A DNA stretch of 19,310 nucleotides from Actinomycetota bacterium (GTDB lineage Bacteria > Actinomycetota > Actinomycetes > S36-B12), in contig DNXA01000212.1 in NCBI GenBank assembly GCA_003506065.1, forward strand, positions 1-19,310, read 5' to 3'. Positions 6,574-14,138 of the stretch are shown one piece after another; position 1 is the stretch's first letter; each line of letters opens with the position of its first letter. The notes below the pieces were generated by a model. It saw nothing but the letters and a program-made list of their open reading frames with translations. It ran no database searches and had not been told where the DNA came from. Made by a program: the position numbers and the translations under genes.

Positions 6574-7167
6574 ATGCCTAGTTCGCGTGTCCGCATTGGT
6601 GGCGCTCTTGCCGCACTGCTGTTCGCCTGCACGAGTCTGACGGCTTGCGCCCAGTCCGATTCCGCTGCAACGACAGGCGCAGACACAGGATTCGTTGCAG
6701 GTGACGGATCCATTGTTGTCATCCCAGCGGCGCAGCGGCTTGCCGCTCCAGATTTCACCCTGCCGACACTTGATGGCACGAGCTTCACCCTGAGCAAGCA
6801 TCTCGGCGAGGTGGTCGTGTTGAATGTCTGGGCCTCCTGGTGTGCGCCTTGTCGCGCAGAAGCCCCTGAATTGCAGCAGGTCTGGGATCAGGAGAAGAGC
6901 AAGGGTGTGCAGTTCGTGGGTCTGGACACTCGGGACTCGGCGACCTCAGCCGATGCCTTCGTGAAACGCTTCGGCCTGACCTATCCCCAGGCCATCGACA
7001 CCGACGGCCAAGTGCAGCTGCTGTTCCGCGACACCCTGCCGGCCCAGGCGATTCCTTCGACCTTGGTCGTTGACGCCGATGGCAAGGTTGCTGCTCGGTT
7101 CCTTGGCGCGACCACCGCTGCTGCCCTGCGAAGTGTCATTGACGATGTGCGAGCGAGCACGAAGTGA
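6574..7167 (+). CDS. resA: ResA/TlpA-type thiol-disulfide lipoprotein for cytochrome c maturation
   Basis: This 197-residue secreted thioredoxin-like protein has an N-terminal signal (SSRVRIGGALAALLF...) ending in the lipobox LTAC with C25, so it is predicted to be anchored to the outer face of the cytoplasmic membrane. A linker follows, then a redoxin domain starting near APDFTLPTLDG. The active site is WASWCAPCRAE with C90 and C93, and the cis-Pro loop is AIPSTLVVD. ResA-type proteins reduce the haem-binding CxxCH cysteines of apocytochrome c so that haem can be attached. The electrons come from CcdA, encoded next with a GTGA overlap. No strong Shine-Dalgarno sequence is seen. The assignment to cytochrome c maturation rests on the adjacent ccdA, resB and ccsB. 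Confidence 0.9.
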   Translation: MPSSRVRIGGALAALLFACTSLTACAQSDSAATTGADTGFVAGDGSIVVIPAAQRLAAPDFTLPTLDGTSFTLSKHLGEVVVLNVWASWCAPCRAEAPELQQVWDQEKSKGVQFVGLDTRDSATSADAFVKRFGLTYPQAIDTDGQVQLLFRDTLPAQAIPSTLVVDADGKVAARFLGATTAAALRSVIDDVRASTK

Positions 7168-7907
7168 TCGCTGACGTCATCAACCAGGGCACCCTTGTCT
7201 TCGCGCTGCCCTTGGCATTCGCTGCCGGTCTGCTGGCATTCGCCTCTCCCTGCGTTCTGCCGCTGGCACCTGGATACCTGTCGTATGTCACCGGCTTAAC
7301 CGGTGCGGAGCTGGCCGAGGGGCAGGGAAATCGCCGACGTGTGCTCGCAGGAAGCCTGATGTTCGTGCTCGGCTTCAGTCTGGTCTTTGTTTCCTATGGG
7401 GTGCTGTTCGGATCCATCGGGTCGACCCTGCTCGAATACCAGGTCACCATCGATCGAGTGCTCGGCGTCCTGGTCATCGCCATGGGCCTGGCCTTCATGG
7501 GGCTGATCCCCGGACTGCAGCGCGAGTGGCGCATCCATCAACTGCCGCGTTGGGGGGTTGCCGGAGCACCGTTGCTCGGCGTGCTGTTCGGTCTTGGCTG
7601 GTCACCGTGCATCGGCCCGACCTTGGCCGCGGTGCAGAGCCTTGCCTTCACCGAAGCCAGCGCAGCTCGAGGGGCCGTGCTCTCGCTGTTCTACTGCCTT
7701 GGCCTGGGTCTGCCATTTGTGCTGCTGGGTCTGCTGTTCACCCGGATGGGCCATGCAATCGGCTTCCTTCGGCGCCACTACGAGCTGGTGATGCGCATCG
7801 GCGGCGGCATGCTCGTCCTCGTCGGTGTGCTCCTGGTGACCGGGCTCTGGCTTGACTTCACCATCTGGCTTCGCGTGCTGATTCCAGGATTCGAGACAGC
7901 ACTGTGA
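7164..7907 (+). CDS. ccdA: CcdA, transmembrane thiol-disulfide transporter
   Basis: This 247-residue integral membrane protein has about six transmembrane helices. It carries electrons from cytoplasmic thioredoxin across the membrane to ResA-type proteins. The two redox cysteines are in the usual settings: FASPCVLPLAPGYLSY (C30) in the first helix and GWSPCIGPTLAA (C149) in the fourth, each followed by Pro-rich turns. The family is normally about 190-250 residues, so the length is typical. The GTG start overlaps the preceding stop as GTGA and its own stop overlaps the next gene in the same way, which indicates translational coupling. Its position between resA and resB is the standard order in actinobacterial System II operons. 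Confidence 0.94.
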   Translation: MIADVINQGTLVFALPLAFAAGLLAFASPCVLPLAPGYLSYVTGLTGAELAEGQGNRRRVLAGSLMFVLGFSLVFVSYGVLFGSIGSTLLEYQVTIDRVLGVLVIAMGLAFMGLIPGLQREWRIHQLPRWGVAGAPLLGVLFGLGWSPCIGPTLAAVQSLAFTEASAARGAVLSLFYCLGLGLPFVLLGLLFTRMGHAIGFLRRHYELVMRIGGGMLVLVGVLLVTGLWLDFTIWLRVLIPGFETAL

Positions 7908-9469
7908 GCGCTCTTCCCCCGATCAGCAACTCCGGACTGCTGCGGTGGGCCTGGCGTCAGCTCACGAGCATGAAGACCGCATTGATCCTGCTGTTCCTGC
8001 TTGCTCTTGCGAGCATTCCGGGTTCCCTGCTCCCACAGCGCGGCATCGATCCCATCAAGGTTCGCGCCTACATCACTGAGAATCCGACCTGGGGACCGAT
8101 CCTTGATCGACTCGGTTTCTTCGATGGCTATTCCTCGCCGTGGTTCTCAGCGGTGTATCTCCTGCTCTTCGTATCGCTGATCGGCTGCGTTCTTCCTCGC
8201 GTGGGCGTGCACTACCGCGCGATGCGCAGCGCCCCGCCGCGCGCCCCGCGCATGCTGCAACGCATGGCCGGCACCAGATCGCTTGAGGTCACTGGGTCAA
8301 CAGACGAAGTGCTCCTGACGGCTCAGGCGAGCCTGCGTGCTGCGCGTTGGCGCGTGGTCACCGGTCCGCAGGAGGATCCCAGTTGGGTGGCCGCTGAGAA
8401 GGGCTACCTGCGTGAAACAGGCAACCTGATCTTCCACCTCTCACTGCTTGTCGTACTTGTCTCCATCGCCGTGGGTGGACTTTTCGGCTGGAAGGGCAAT
8501 GTCATCGTCCGTGAAGGTTCGGGATTCTCCAACACTCTGACTCAATACGACGCCTGGGGTGGCGGCAGATTCGTCAACGCCGAGAATCTGGCTCCCTTCT
8601 CATTCACCCTCGACAAGTTCACGGCCGACTTTGAACGTGGGACGGTGCAACGTGGGGCCCCGCGGGCCTTCGAAGCCGAGGTGTCCTTCCGGCCCGATCC
8701 GTCGGCTGCGGTGCAGCATGCCTTGATCGAAGTCAACGAGCCTCTCGTGATCGACGGGGCAAAGGTCTTCCTGGTTGGACACGGATACGCGCCCCGCATC
8801 AAGGTGACGGACAAGACCGGAGCCGTGGTGTTTGACGACGCCGTTCCCTTCCTTCCCCAGGACGGCAACTTCACCTCCACAGGTGTGGTGAAGATCCCAG
8901 ACTCGACTCCTGCACTTGGCATCCAGGGTCTGTTCCTCCCCACAGCCGCGCTCGACGCAGTGCGCGGTCCGCACTCGATCTTCCCCTCCCCAGATGATCC
9001 GGCGCTGTTCATGTCGGCTTGGAAGGGCGATCTTGGTCTTGACTCTGGCACCCCGCAAAGCGTCTATCGCCTCGTCACCGACAAGATGGAGCAGATCGGA
9101 CTGGAGCAGTTGAAGCCCGGGGAGAGCTGGACTCTGCCGGACGGATCCGGCACCGTGCGTTTTGAGGGCTACGAACGCTGGGCCTCATTCCAGATCGCTG
9201 CTGATCCAGGCAAGGAGTTCGCCCTGTTCGCTGCAGCTGCGGCAATCCTTGGTCTGATGATGTCCTTGTTCATCCGCCGTCGCCGGGTATGGGTGAAGGT
9301 CCTTGAACGCGATGGCGTTACCGTTGTCCAGCTCGCCGGGATCATGCGCACCTCGACCTTTGAGGATGATGACATCGGCGTGCTCGCCGAGGATCTTGAT
9401 CTCGTGGAGCACGCCCTGGCAGCCGCTGGACTTGTGCGCGCAGAAGCACCACCCGAGGAGGAATCATGA
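7904..9469 (+). CDS. resB: ResB/Ccs1, cytochrome c synthesis (System II) membrane protein
   Basis: This 521-residue protein is ResB, half of the CcsBA haem translocase and cytochrome c haem lyase. The pattern is typical: a helix near residues 24-44 ending in IPGSLLPQR, a second near 80-98, a third near 165-187, a large extracytoplasmic domain (about 195-435), and a last helix near 445-465 followed by RRRRVW. The family-typical GFFDGYSSPWFSAVYLLLF and the phrase GYLRETGNLIFHLSLLVVL are present. It works with CcsB, encoded next with an ATGA overlap, to export haem and join it to the cysteines of apocytochrome c. The C-terminal cytoplasmic part (about 466-521) is acidic at the end. Confidence 0.93.
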   Translation: MSALPPISNSGLLRWAWRQLTSMKTALILLFLLALASIPGSLLPQRGIDPIKVRAYITENPTWGPILDRLGFFDGYSSPWFSAVYLLLFVSLIGCVLPRVGVHYRAMRSAPPRAPRMLQRMAGTRSLEVTGSTDEVLLTAQASLRAARWRVVTGPQEDPSWVAAEKGYLRETGNLIFHLSLLVVLVSIAVGGLFGWKGNVIVREGSGFSNTLTQYDAWGGGRFVNAENLAPFSFTLDKFTADFERGTVQRGAPRAFEAEVSFRPDPSAAVQHALIEVNEPLVIDGAKVFLVGHGYAPRIKVTDKTGAVVFDDAVPFLPQDGNFTSTGVVKIPDSTPALGIQGLFLPTAALDAVRGPHSIFPSPDDPALFMSAWKGDLGLDSGTPQSVYRLVTDKMEQIGLEQLKPGESWTLPDGSGTVRFEGYERWASFQIAADPGKEFALFAAAAAILGLMMSLFIRRRRVWVKVLERDGVTVVQLAGIMRTSTFEDDDIGVLAEDLDLVEHALAAAGLVRAEAPPEEES

Positions 9470-10434
9470 ATCCGGAGTCTCTGGCTCAGCTGAGCAATAT
9501 GGCGATCTATTCATCGATGCTCACCCTGGCGATGGCGATGGTGGCCTTTGCAGCCTCCTTCGCCAACGGTCAGCGGCGGTCGGCCCTGGTCGTGGCGCAG
9601 GAATCCACCATGAGTGCGGGCGGAACTGCAGTGCTGACCAAGCAGAAGTCCAAGCCAACCGAGGAGCCCGGCCGACGCGCTGCGAACATTGGGCTCTCGT
9701 TGACGTGGCTCGCATTCATCCTGCTCCTTGCTGGTGTTGTTCTGCGCGGAATCTGGGCAGGTCGTGCGCCATGGGGAAACATGTACGAGTTCTCGATCAC
9801 TGCGGCGCTGGGGATTCTCGGCGTCTACTTGTTCATGAACCTGCGGGTGGACCTGCGTTGGCTGGGACTGTTCATCGTCATTCCGGTACTCCTGACACTC
9901 GGCATGGCCGTCACGGTGCTGTATACCGAAGCAGCACAGCTGGTACCTGCATTGAAGTCCTACTGGCTGGTGATCCACGTACTTGCCGCGATCATCTGCT
10001 CCGGCGCCTTCACCCTTGCTGCAGCCACCGCAGGCCTGTCGCTCATTCGTGATCGTGCTGAGCGAAAGCTCCCACCCGGCACGAGTCCGACTGGTCCACT
10101 GAGTTCGCGAATCCCCGATGCCGAGCGTCTGCGAACCATCACCAACCGCGTTCTTGCCTTCGCCTTCCCACTGTGGACCTTTGCCGTGGTGGCGGGTGCG
10201 ATCTGGGCCGAGAACGCCTGGGGTCGCTACTGGGGCTGGGACCCAAAGGAGACCTGGGCCTTCATCACTTGGGTGGTCTATGCGGCCTATCTGCACGCTC
10301 GATCAACCGCGGGCTGGCGTAAGAACAAGGCCTCATGGATTGCCCTGGCTGGCTGGGTGGTGTTCCTGATCAACTACTTCGGGGTCAACTTCCTTGCAAG
10401 CAGCCTGCACTCGTATGCAGGTGTCTCTTCTTAG
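9466..10434 (+). CDS. ccsB: CcsB/CcsA-type cytochrome c haem lyase with tryptophan-rich motif
   Basis: This 322-residue polytopic protein has the WWD haem-handling motif, WAENAWGRYWGWDPKETW (residues 247-264). Nearby are RAPWGNMYEFS (about 100-110) and candidate haem-ligand histidines H171, H277 and H315 in membrane segments. It pairs with ResB to move haem outward and attach it to cytochrome c. A non-membrane, Lys-rich loop (about 36-72) follows the first helix. Start and resB stop overlap as ATGA. The stop, TAG 10432-10434, overlaps the opposite-strand stop of the next gene (TAA on the minus strand over 10431-10433). No terminator is visible at this convergent junction. Confidence 0.95.
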   Translation: MNPESLAQLSNMAIYSSMLTLAMAMVAFAASFANGQRRSALVVAQESTMSAGGTAVLTKQKSKPTEEPGRRAANIGLSLTWLAFILLLAGVVLRGIWAGRAPWGNMYEFSITAALGILGVYLFMNLRVDLRWLGLFIVIPVLLTLGMAVTVLYTEAAQLVPALKSYWLVIHVLAAIICSGAFTLAAATAGLSLIRDRAERKLPPGTSPTGPLSSRIPDAERLRTITNRVLAFAFPLWTFAVVAGAIWAENAWGRYWGWDPKETWAFITWVVYAAYLHARSTAGWRKNKASWIALAGWVVFLINYFGVNFLASSLHSYAGVSS

Positions 10435-10736
10435 TTCTCCCCGCGGCGCTCACGCATGCGCCGCCGCCAGGCGTCCTCATCGAGTTTTGCAAGGAAACGC
10501 GGATCGTCATCCGGAGCGCTCGGAGCCTTTCGCCCCCGACGTCCTTCGCCCCCAATCGGCTTGGTGCGCCCGAAGAGCACCCAGATCGCACCGCCGATGA
10601 TGGGGATGAAGACCACGATGAGCAACCAGATGCCCTTGGGCAGGTTGCGAACCGAGGACTTCGGTGAACGAGCCACATCGACCATGAACCAGATGTACAC
10701 CGCGAGCAACACGATGATGCCGGCAACTCTCAGCAC
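10431..10736 (-). CDS. small PLDc_N-type two-helix membrane protein
   Basis: This 101-residue protein has two transmembrane helices: residues about 4-21, starting VAGIIVLLAVYIWFM, and about 36-56, IWLLIVVFIPIIGGAIWVLFG. An Asn/Pro-containing loop lies between them and a charged tail follows. The segment from the first helix through FIPIIGGAIWVLFGRTKP matches the PLDc_N (cardiolipin-synthase-like N-terminal) domain, which in actinobacteria commonly occurs as a small stand-alone protein of unknown function. There is no phospholipase catalytic domain. The GTG start (10736) has a strong GGAGG Shine-Dalgarno five bases away. The gene converges on ccsB and is divergent from the DUF4229-type gene. 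Confidence 0.8.
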   Translation of the reverse strand: MLRVAGIIVLLAVYIWFMVDVARSPKSSVRNLPKGIWLLIVVFIPIIGGAIWVLFGRTKPIGGEGRRGRKAPSAPDDDPRFLAKLDEDAWRRRMRERRGEN

Positions 10737-10741
10737 TGAAA

Positions 10742-10759
10742 CCTCCAGCGGTCAGCCTA
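10742..10759 (-). promoter_or_regulatory. ribosome-binding site and candidate -10 box for the PLDc_N gene
   Basis: On the minus strand TAGGCT (10759-10754) precedes GGAGG (10746-10742), which lies 5 bases before the GTG start. The Shine-Dalgarno sequence fixes the start codon. If TAGGCT is used, the leader would be only about 10-12 bases long, just enough to carry the ribosome site. Confidence 0.5.
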
Positions 10760-10791
10760 ACTCCCATGAACGCGGCTGGTGCTCAGTCGCA

Positions 10792-10797
10792 TACGGT
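10792..10797 (+). promoter_or_regulatory. candidate -10 box (TACGGT) for the DUF4229-type gene
   Basis: TACGGT lies 6 bases before the GTG at 10804, the leaderless spacing seen elsewhere in this window. No Shine-Dalgarno sequence is present in between. Confidence 0.4.
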
Positions 10798-10803
10798 TGA
10801 GCC

Positions 10804-11187
10804 GTGCCCATAGACCGCAACCGCGCCATGAACCTTGTCATCTACACCGGCTTGCGACTGCTGCTGTGGGCTGGCGTCTGGGCGATCCTGCAGTTCTTGA
10901 CCCCGGTCAAGGGTGTGCTTGCGCTGGTCGTCTCGCTCTTGCTGTCCGGTGCAATCAGCATCGTTGTCCTTGACCGCCAGCGAGATGCGATGAGCGAGGG
11001 TGTGGGTGCATTCTTCGGCCGCATCAATGACCGGATTGAAAGGTCAGCGGCAGCTGAGGACTACTGGCCCGAGCCCGCGAGCTCAGAACCAGGCGAGCAG
11101 GCCAGCAGTGAGCAGGCCGTAGACGAGCACGATGATCCCAGTCATCTTCAAGACGGTGACGAGCACCGGACCGACTCCACCACCTAG
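10804..11187 (+). CDS. DUF4229-type small membrane protein
   Basis: This 127-residue protein has two close hydrophobic helices (residues about 10-30 and 35-57), then LDRQRDAMSEGVGAFFGRINDRIE, then a long acidic, Ser/Glu/Asp-rich tail. The helix pair and the RQRDAMSEG turn match DUF4229 proteins, which actinobacteria often encode beside menA; function is unknown. The gene runs convergently into menA and the two overlap by 105 bases (11083-11187), so the acidic tail is read from the strand opposite the last MenA helix. The tail looks unstructured and may be tolerated rather than selected. The GTG start is supported by a TACGGT hexamer 6 bases upstream. Confidence 0.75.
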   Translation: MPIDRNRAMNLVIYTGLRLLLWAGVWAILQFLTPVKGVLALVVSLLLSGAISIVVLDRQRDAMSEGVGAFFGRINDRIERSAAAEDYWPEPASSEPGEQASSEQAVDEHDDPSHLQDGDEHRTDSTT

Positions 11188-11958
11188 CACGATCCTCAGC
11201 GGTCCAAGCGCGAGCAGGAATGACGCGAGCGCTATCAGCACCCACCAGCTCGTCAATGCTGCCAGCCACCCGGTCAGCGCGAATGACAGCAGCATGAATG
11301 CTGCGTACATGATGCGTGTGCGCGCATCGCCCAGCGCCACGGCAAGGGTGCGCTTTCCGGCAATCCGATCCGTAGGAATATCGCGCAGGTTGTTAACGAT
11401 GAGCAGTGTGCAGATCAGGAAGCCAACTGCGCATGCGGCAACCACATCTGCCACTTCAATTCTCAGCGCCTGAACATAGACCGTTCCCAGGACCGGCACG
11501 AGACCGAAGAAGATGAAGACGAAGATCTCGCCAAGTCCGAGGTAGCCGTAGGGATGCTTGCCACCTGTGTAGAACCAGGCCGCTGCGATCGAGGCAATGC
11601 CTACAAGTATCAGCCACCATTGTGCGGTCATGACAACAAGGACAAGTCCCGCGACCATCGCAACACCGAAGCTGGCAAATGCCGCGAGTTTGACCTGTTC
11701 TGGCCTGGCCAGGCCTTGACCAACCAGCCGAACCGGACCGATGCGGATCTCATCTGTGCCCTTGATGCCGTCGCTGTAGTCGTTGGCGTAGTTCACGCCG
11801 ATCTGCAGTGCGAGCGCGACAATCAATGCGAGCAGGGCTCGCAGCGCGATGAAGGAGTCCTGCCGAGCAACAAGGCCAGCACCGATCGCCACAGGAGCGA
11901 TTGCAGAGGGAAGGGTGCGCGGCCGCGAGCCGGCCATCCACTGGTTCAGCGTTGCCAT
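11083..11958 (-). CDS. menA: 1,4-dihydroxy-2-naphthoate polyprenyltransferase MenA
   Basis: This 291-residue UbiA-family membrane prenyltransferase joins the polyprenyl chain to DHNA, making demethylmenaquinone. The two Asp-rich motifs that bind Mg-diphosphate are NYANDYSDGIKGTD (56-69) and NNLRDIPTDRIAGKRTLA (189-206), both intact. About eight to nine hydrophobic segments span the rest, and the N-terminal WMAGSRPRTLPSAIAPV is typical. The start (ATG, complement of 11956-11958) lies inside the end of menE: the two genes overlap by 13 bases on the same strand and are presumably cotranscribed. The far end overlaps the opposite-strand DUF4229-type gene. Its product is methylated by MenG, encoded at the end of this window. 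Confidence 0.95.
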   Translation of the reverse strand: MATLNQWMAGSRPRTLPSAIAPVAIGAGLVARQDSFIALRALLALIVALALQIGVNYANDYSDGIKGTDEIRIGPVRLVGQGLARPEQVKLAAFASFGVAMVAGLVLVVMTAQWWLILVGIASIAAAWFYTGGKHPYGYLGLGEIFVFIFFGLVPVLGTVYVQALRIEVADVVAACAVGFLICTLLIVNNLRDIPTDRIAGKRTLAVALGDARTRIMYAAFMLLSFALTGWLAALTSWWVLIALASFLLALGPLRIVLGGGVGPVLVTVLKMTGIIVLVYGLLTAGLLAWF

Positions 11959-13172
11959 GTCACTCCATCGCCAATGAGTCCCTTGAGCGTTCGTTGATCG
12001 ACCTTGCCATTGGGCAGCATCGGCAGCTGCTCGAGGATCGCAAAGTACCGTGGCACTGCCGCTGAGCCGAGGCTCTCGCGAATCGCCGCACGCAATTCAA
12101 GCTTGAGCTCTTCCGCATTGAAGTTTGACGATGCAAGGGTGACAGCTGCAAACAACTGGTTCTCTCCGGAGGCGTCAGTCTCGGTGACCACTGCGCATGA
12201 GTGCACATTCCCGATGCTGGTCAATGCATCCTCGACGGCCTGGACGGCAACGTTGACACCATTGATCGTGACAACATCGTCCAGGCGTCCCGTGACGTGC
12301 AAAGTGCCAGCGAAGGTGCCCGTGTCGCCCGTTCGGTAGGCGCCGTTGACGAACTGGCGTGCACTGAGTTCAGGCGCACATCGATAGCCGAGAGCGACCA
12401 TCGGGCCGGCAAGGATGATCTGAGCATCCAGCTCGTCGATCTGCACGTCGACTCCGTCCAGGGGGATCCCGTTGAACACGCAGCCACCCGCGGTCTCTGT
12501 TGCTCCGTAGGTCGTTGTGAGGGCGATGTCTGCAGTGCGGGCTGCCTCCGCAGTTGCCAGCGGCAGCGGACCCCCGCCAATCAGGATCTGTGAGCACTGC
12601 TGCAGTGCCGCTGAACTCTGAGGATCTGCCAGCAGTCTGCGCAATTGCGCAGCCACCAAGGACACTCGCACATCGGAAGATCGCAGCAGCGCCGCGGCAA
12701 AGGCATCGTTGAATGCCTGGGGAGTGAATGGCGCAGCGCCACCAACGCTGGCAACAGGAATCGGATCAAGACCAGTTCCAAGCGAGCGAATTAGCACATT
12801 GAGGCCGCCCATTGAAGTAACGGGCAGCGCAGCGATCCACTGAGGCGTCGATTGCACCTCGCCAAGGGCCGCTCTTGTGAGCGCAGTGAGGCTTGCTGCG
12901 GTGTGGAGCACGCCCTTGGGATTCTGCGTCGAGCCAGAAGTCGCCATCACGACGGCGATTTCCTCGGATTCAAGCGGCTGCGTGGAGTCCCCGGGCCGAG
13001 TGGCCTTCAGCAACGCGCTGACGTACTCATTGGACGTGGTGGCGCTGATGGTGGGGATGGGGGCGATTGCTGGGCCGGTCCCGTCAAGGGCCTGCCGGAG
13101 GGGCTCGATGAGTGCGAGCACACCCGCTGCTCCAGGTGGCACCGGGATGCGGGTGAGTGGTCGGTCAGGCAT
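11946..13172 (-). CDS. menE: o-succinylbenzoate-CoA ligase MenE
   Basis: This 408-residue adenylate-forming enzyme activates o-succinylbenzoate with ATP and CoA. The P-loop reads [15 protein letters not shown], the second core motif [11 protein letters not shown], then YRTGD, the hinge [13 protein letters not shown], and near the C-terminus the catalytic Lys in [14 protein letters not shown]. It is shorter than E. coli MenE because the N-terminal domain is compact; the M. tuberculosis enzyme is similarly short. The ATG is at 13172. It is transcribed away from menB across 33 bp and is followed by menA with a 13-base overlap. A TACTCT hexamer 7 bases before the ATG suggests a leaderless transcript. 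Other acyl-CoA ligases look alike, but the neighbours leave little doubt. Confidence 0.93.
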   Translation of the reverse strand: MPDRPLTRIPVPPGAAGVLALIEPLRQALDGTGPAIAPIPTISATTSNEYVSALLKATRPGDSTQPLESEEIAVVMATSGSTQNPKGVLHTAASLTALTRAALGEVQSTPQWIAALPVTSMGGLNVLIRSLGTGLDPIPVASVGGAAPFTPQAFNDAFAAALLRSSDVRVSLVAAQLRRLLADPQSSAALQQCSQILIGGGPLPLATAEAARTADIALTTTYGATETAGGCVFNGIPLDGVDVQIDELDAQIILAGPMVALGYRCAPELSARQFVNGAYRTGDTGTFAGTLHVTGRLDDVVTINGVNVAVQAVEDALTSIGNVHSCAVVTETDASGENQLFAAVTLASSNFNAEELKLELRAAIRESLGSAAVPRYFAILEQLPMLPNGKVDQRTLKGLIGDGVTWQR

Positions 13173-13179
13173 TTCGGCA

Positions 13180-13185
13180 AGAGTA
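13180..13185 (-). promoter_or_regulatory. candidate -10 box (TACTCT) for menE
   Basis: On the minus strand TACTCT is followed by 7 bases and the menE ATG (13172). It faces a matching plus-strand hexamer for menB at 13193-13198 in the same 33-bp space. Confidence 0.42.
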
Positions 13186-13192
13186 GTCGCGA

Positions 13193-13198
13193 TAGCGT
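13193..13198 (+). promoter_or_regulatory. candidate -10 box (TAGCGT) for menB
   Basis: TAGCGT is followed by 7 bases and the menB ATG (13206). There is no Shine-Dalgarno sequence between them. Any -35 element would have to lie over or beyond the opposing menE start codon. Confidence 0.42.
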
Positions 13199-13205
13199 TC
13201 CAGCC

Positions 13206-14138
13206 ATGGATACCCGTACGCGATACACGCTTCCGCCGGTCGTTGCTGCCCAGTCACCGGCCCGAGCCAACCCTGAGCATTCCTCTGCAATCCCCGCCTG
13301 CGAGTGGGAGTCGGCAGGGGAGTTCGGCGATATCAAGTACGAGTTGTCAACTGGCGATGCAGCCGGGATTGCCAAGATCACGATCAACCGGCCAGACAAG
13401 CGCAATGCCTTTCGGCCGCAGACCATCATCGAACTGATCGAGGCATTCACCATGGCGCGCGACGACGGCCGAGTCGGCGTCGTGATCCTCACCGGTCAAG
13501 GGGACTGGGCCTTCTGCTCGGGCGGTGACCAGATCATTCGCGGGGATGACGGCTACATCGGTGACGACGCAGTTGCGCAGGCTGGGGTCGGCCGACTCAA
13601 TGTGCTGGATCTGCAGATCCTCATCCGCCGAATTCCCAAGCCTGTCATCGCCATGGTCGCTGGCTACTCCATCGGCGGCGGCCACGTGCTGCACGTCGTG
13701 TGTGACATGACCATTGCTGCCGACAATGCGCGGTTCGGGCAGACCGGACCCAAGGTCGGCTCATTCGATGGCGGTTACGGATCAGGTCTGCTTGCACGCA
13801 TCATCGGTCAGAAGCGCGCTCGTGAGATCTGGTATCTGTGCCGTCAGTACGGCGCTGCCCAGGCCTACGACTGGGGCTTGGTCAATGAGGTCGTGCCGCT
13901 GGAGGATCTGGAGATCGCCACGGTGGACATCGCCAAGGAGATGCTGGCACTGTCACCCCTTGCTCTGCGCATGCTGAAGGCCTCGCACAATGCCGCTGAT
14001 GATGGACTGGCAGGCATCCAGCAACTCGCAGGCGATGCCACCTTGCTGTTCTACATGAGCGAAGAGGCCCAAGAGGGTCGCGATGCATACAAGGAGAAGC
14101 GCCAACCGGACTTCTCGAAGTTTCCCAAGCGCCCGTGA
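13206..14138 (+). CDS. menB: 1,4-dihydroxy-2-naphthoyl-CoA synthase MenB (E. coli-like, type I)
   Basis: This 310-residue crotonase-fold enzyme closes the second ring of the naphthoquinone. It has CSGGDQ (about 104-109) and [11 protein letters not shown] for the oxyanion hole, [10 protein letters not shown] with S186 and D188, and Y283 in YMSEE. These lie exactly 25 positions after E. coli S161, D163 and Y258, as I recall the numbering. The bicarbonate-site residue (E. coli G156) is G181 in GQTGPKVG, so this is a type I enzyme; M. tuberculosis MenB has Asp there. The frame is open upstream to 12852, opposite menE, but ATG 13206 fits the family and a TAGCGT hexamer 7 bases before it. The 34-residue N-terminal tail is variable. 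Its stop overlaps menC as GTGA. Confidence 0.95.
   Translation: MDTRTRYTLPPVVAAQSPARANPEHSSAIPACEWESAGEFGDIKYELSTGDAAGIAKITINRPDKRNAFRPQTIIELIEAFTMARDDGRVGVVILTGQGDWAFCSGGDQIIRGDDGYIGDDAVAQAGVGRLNVLDLQILIRRIPKPVIAMVAGYSIGGGHVLHVVCDMTIAADNARFGQTGPKVGSFDGGYGSGLLARIIGQKRAREIWYLCRQYGAAQAYDWGLVNEVVPLEDLEIATVDIAKEMLALSPLALRMLKASHNAADDGLAGIQQLAGDATLLFYMSEEAQEGRDAYKEKRQPDFSKFPKRP

Noticed and set aside
12852..13205. Extension of menB upstream by 118 codons
   Set aside because: It would be antisense to the menE N-terminal region, has no family similarity, and the ATG at 13206 matches the expected MenB length.
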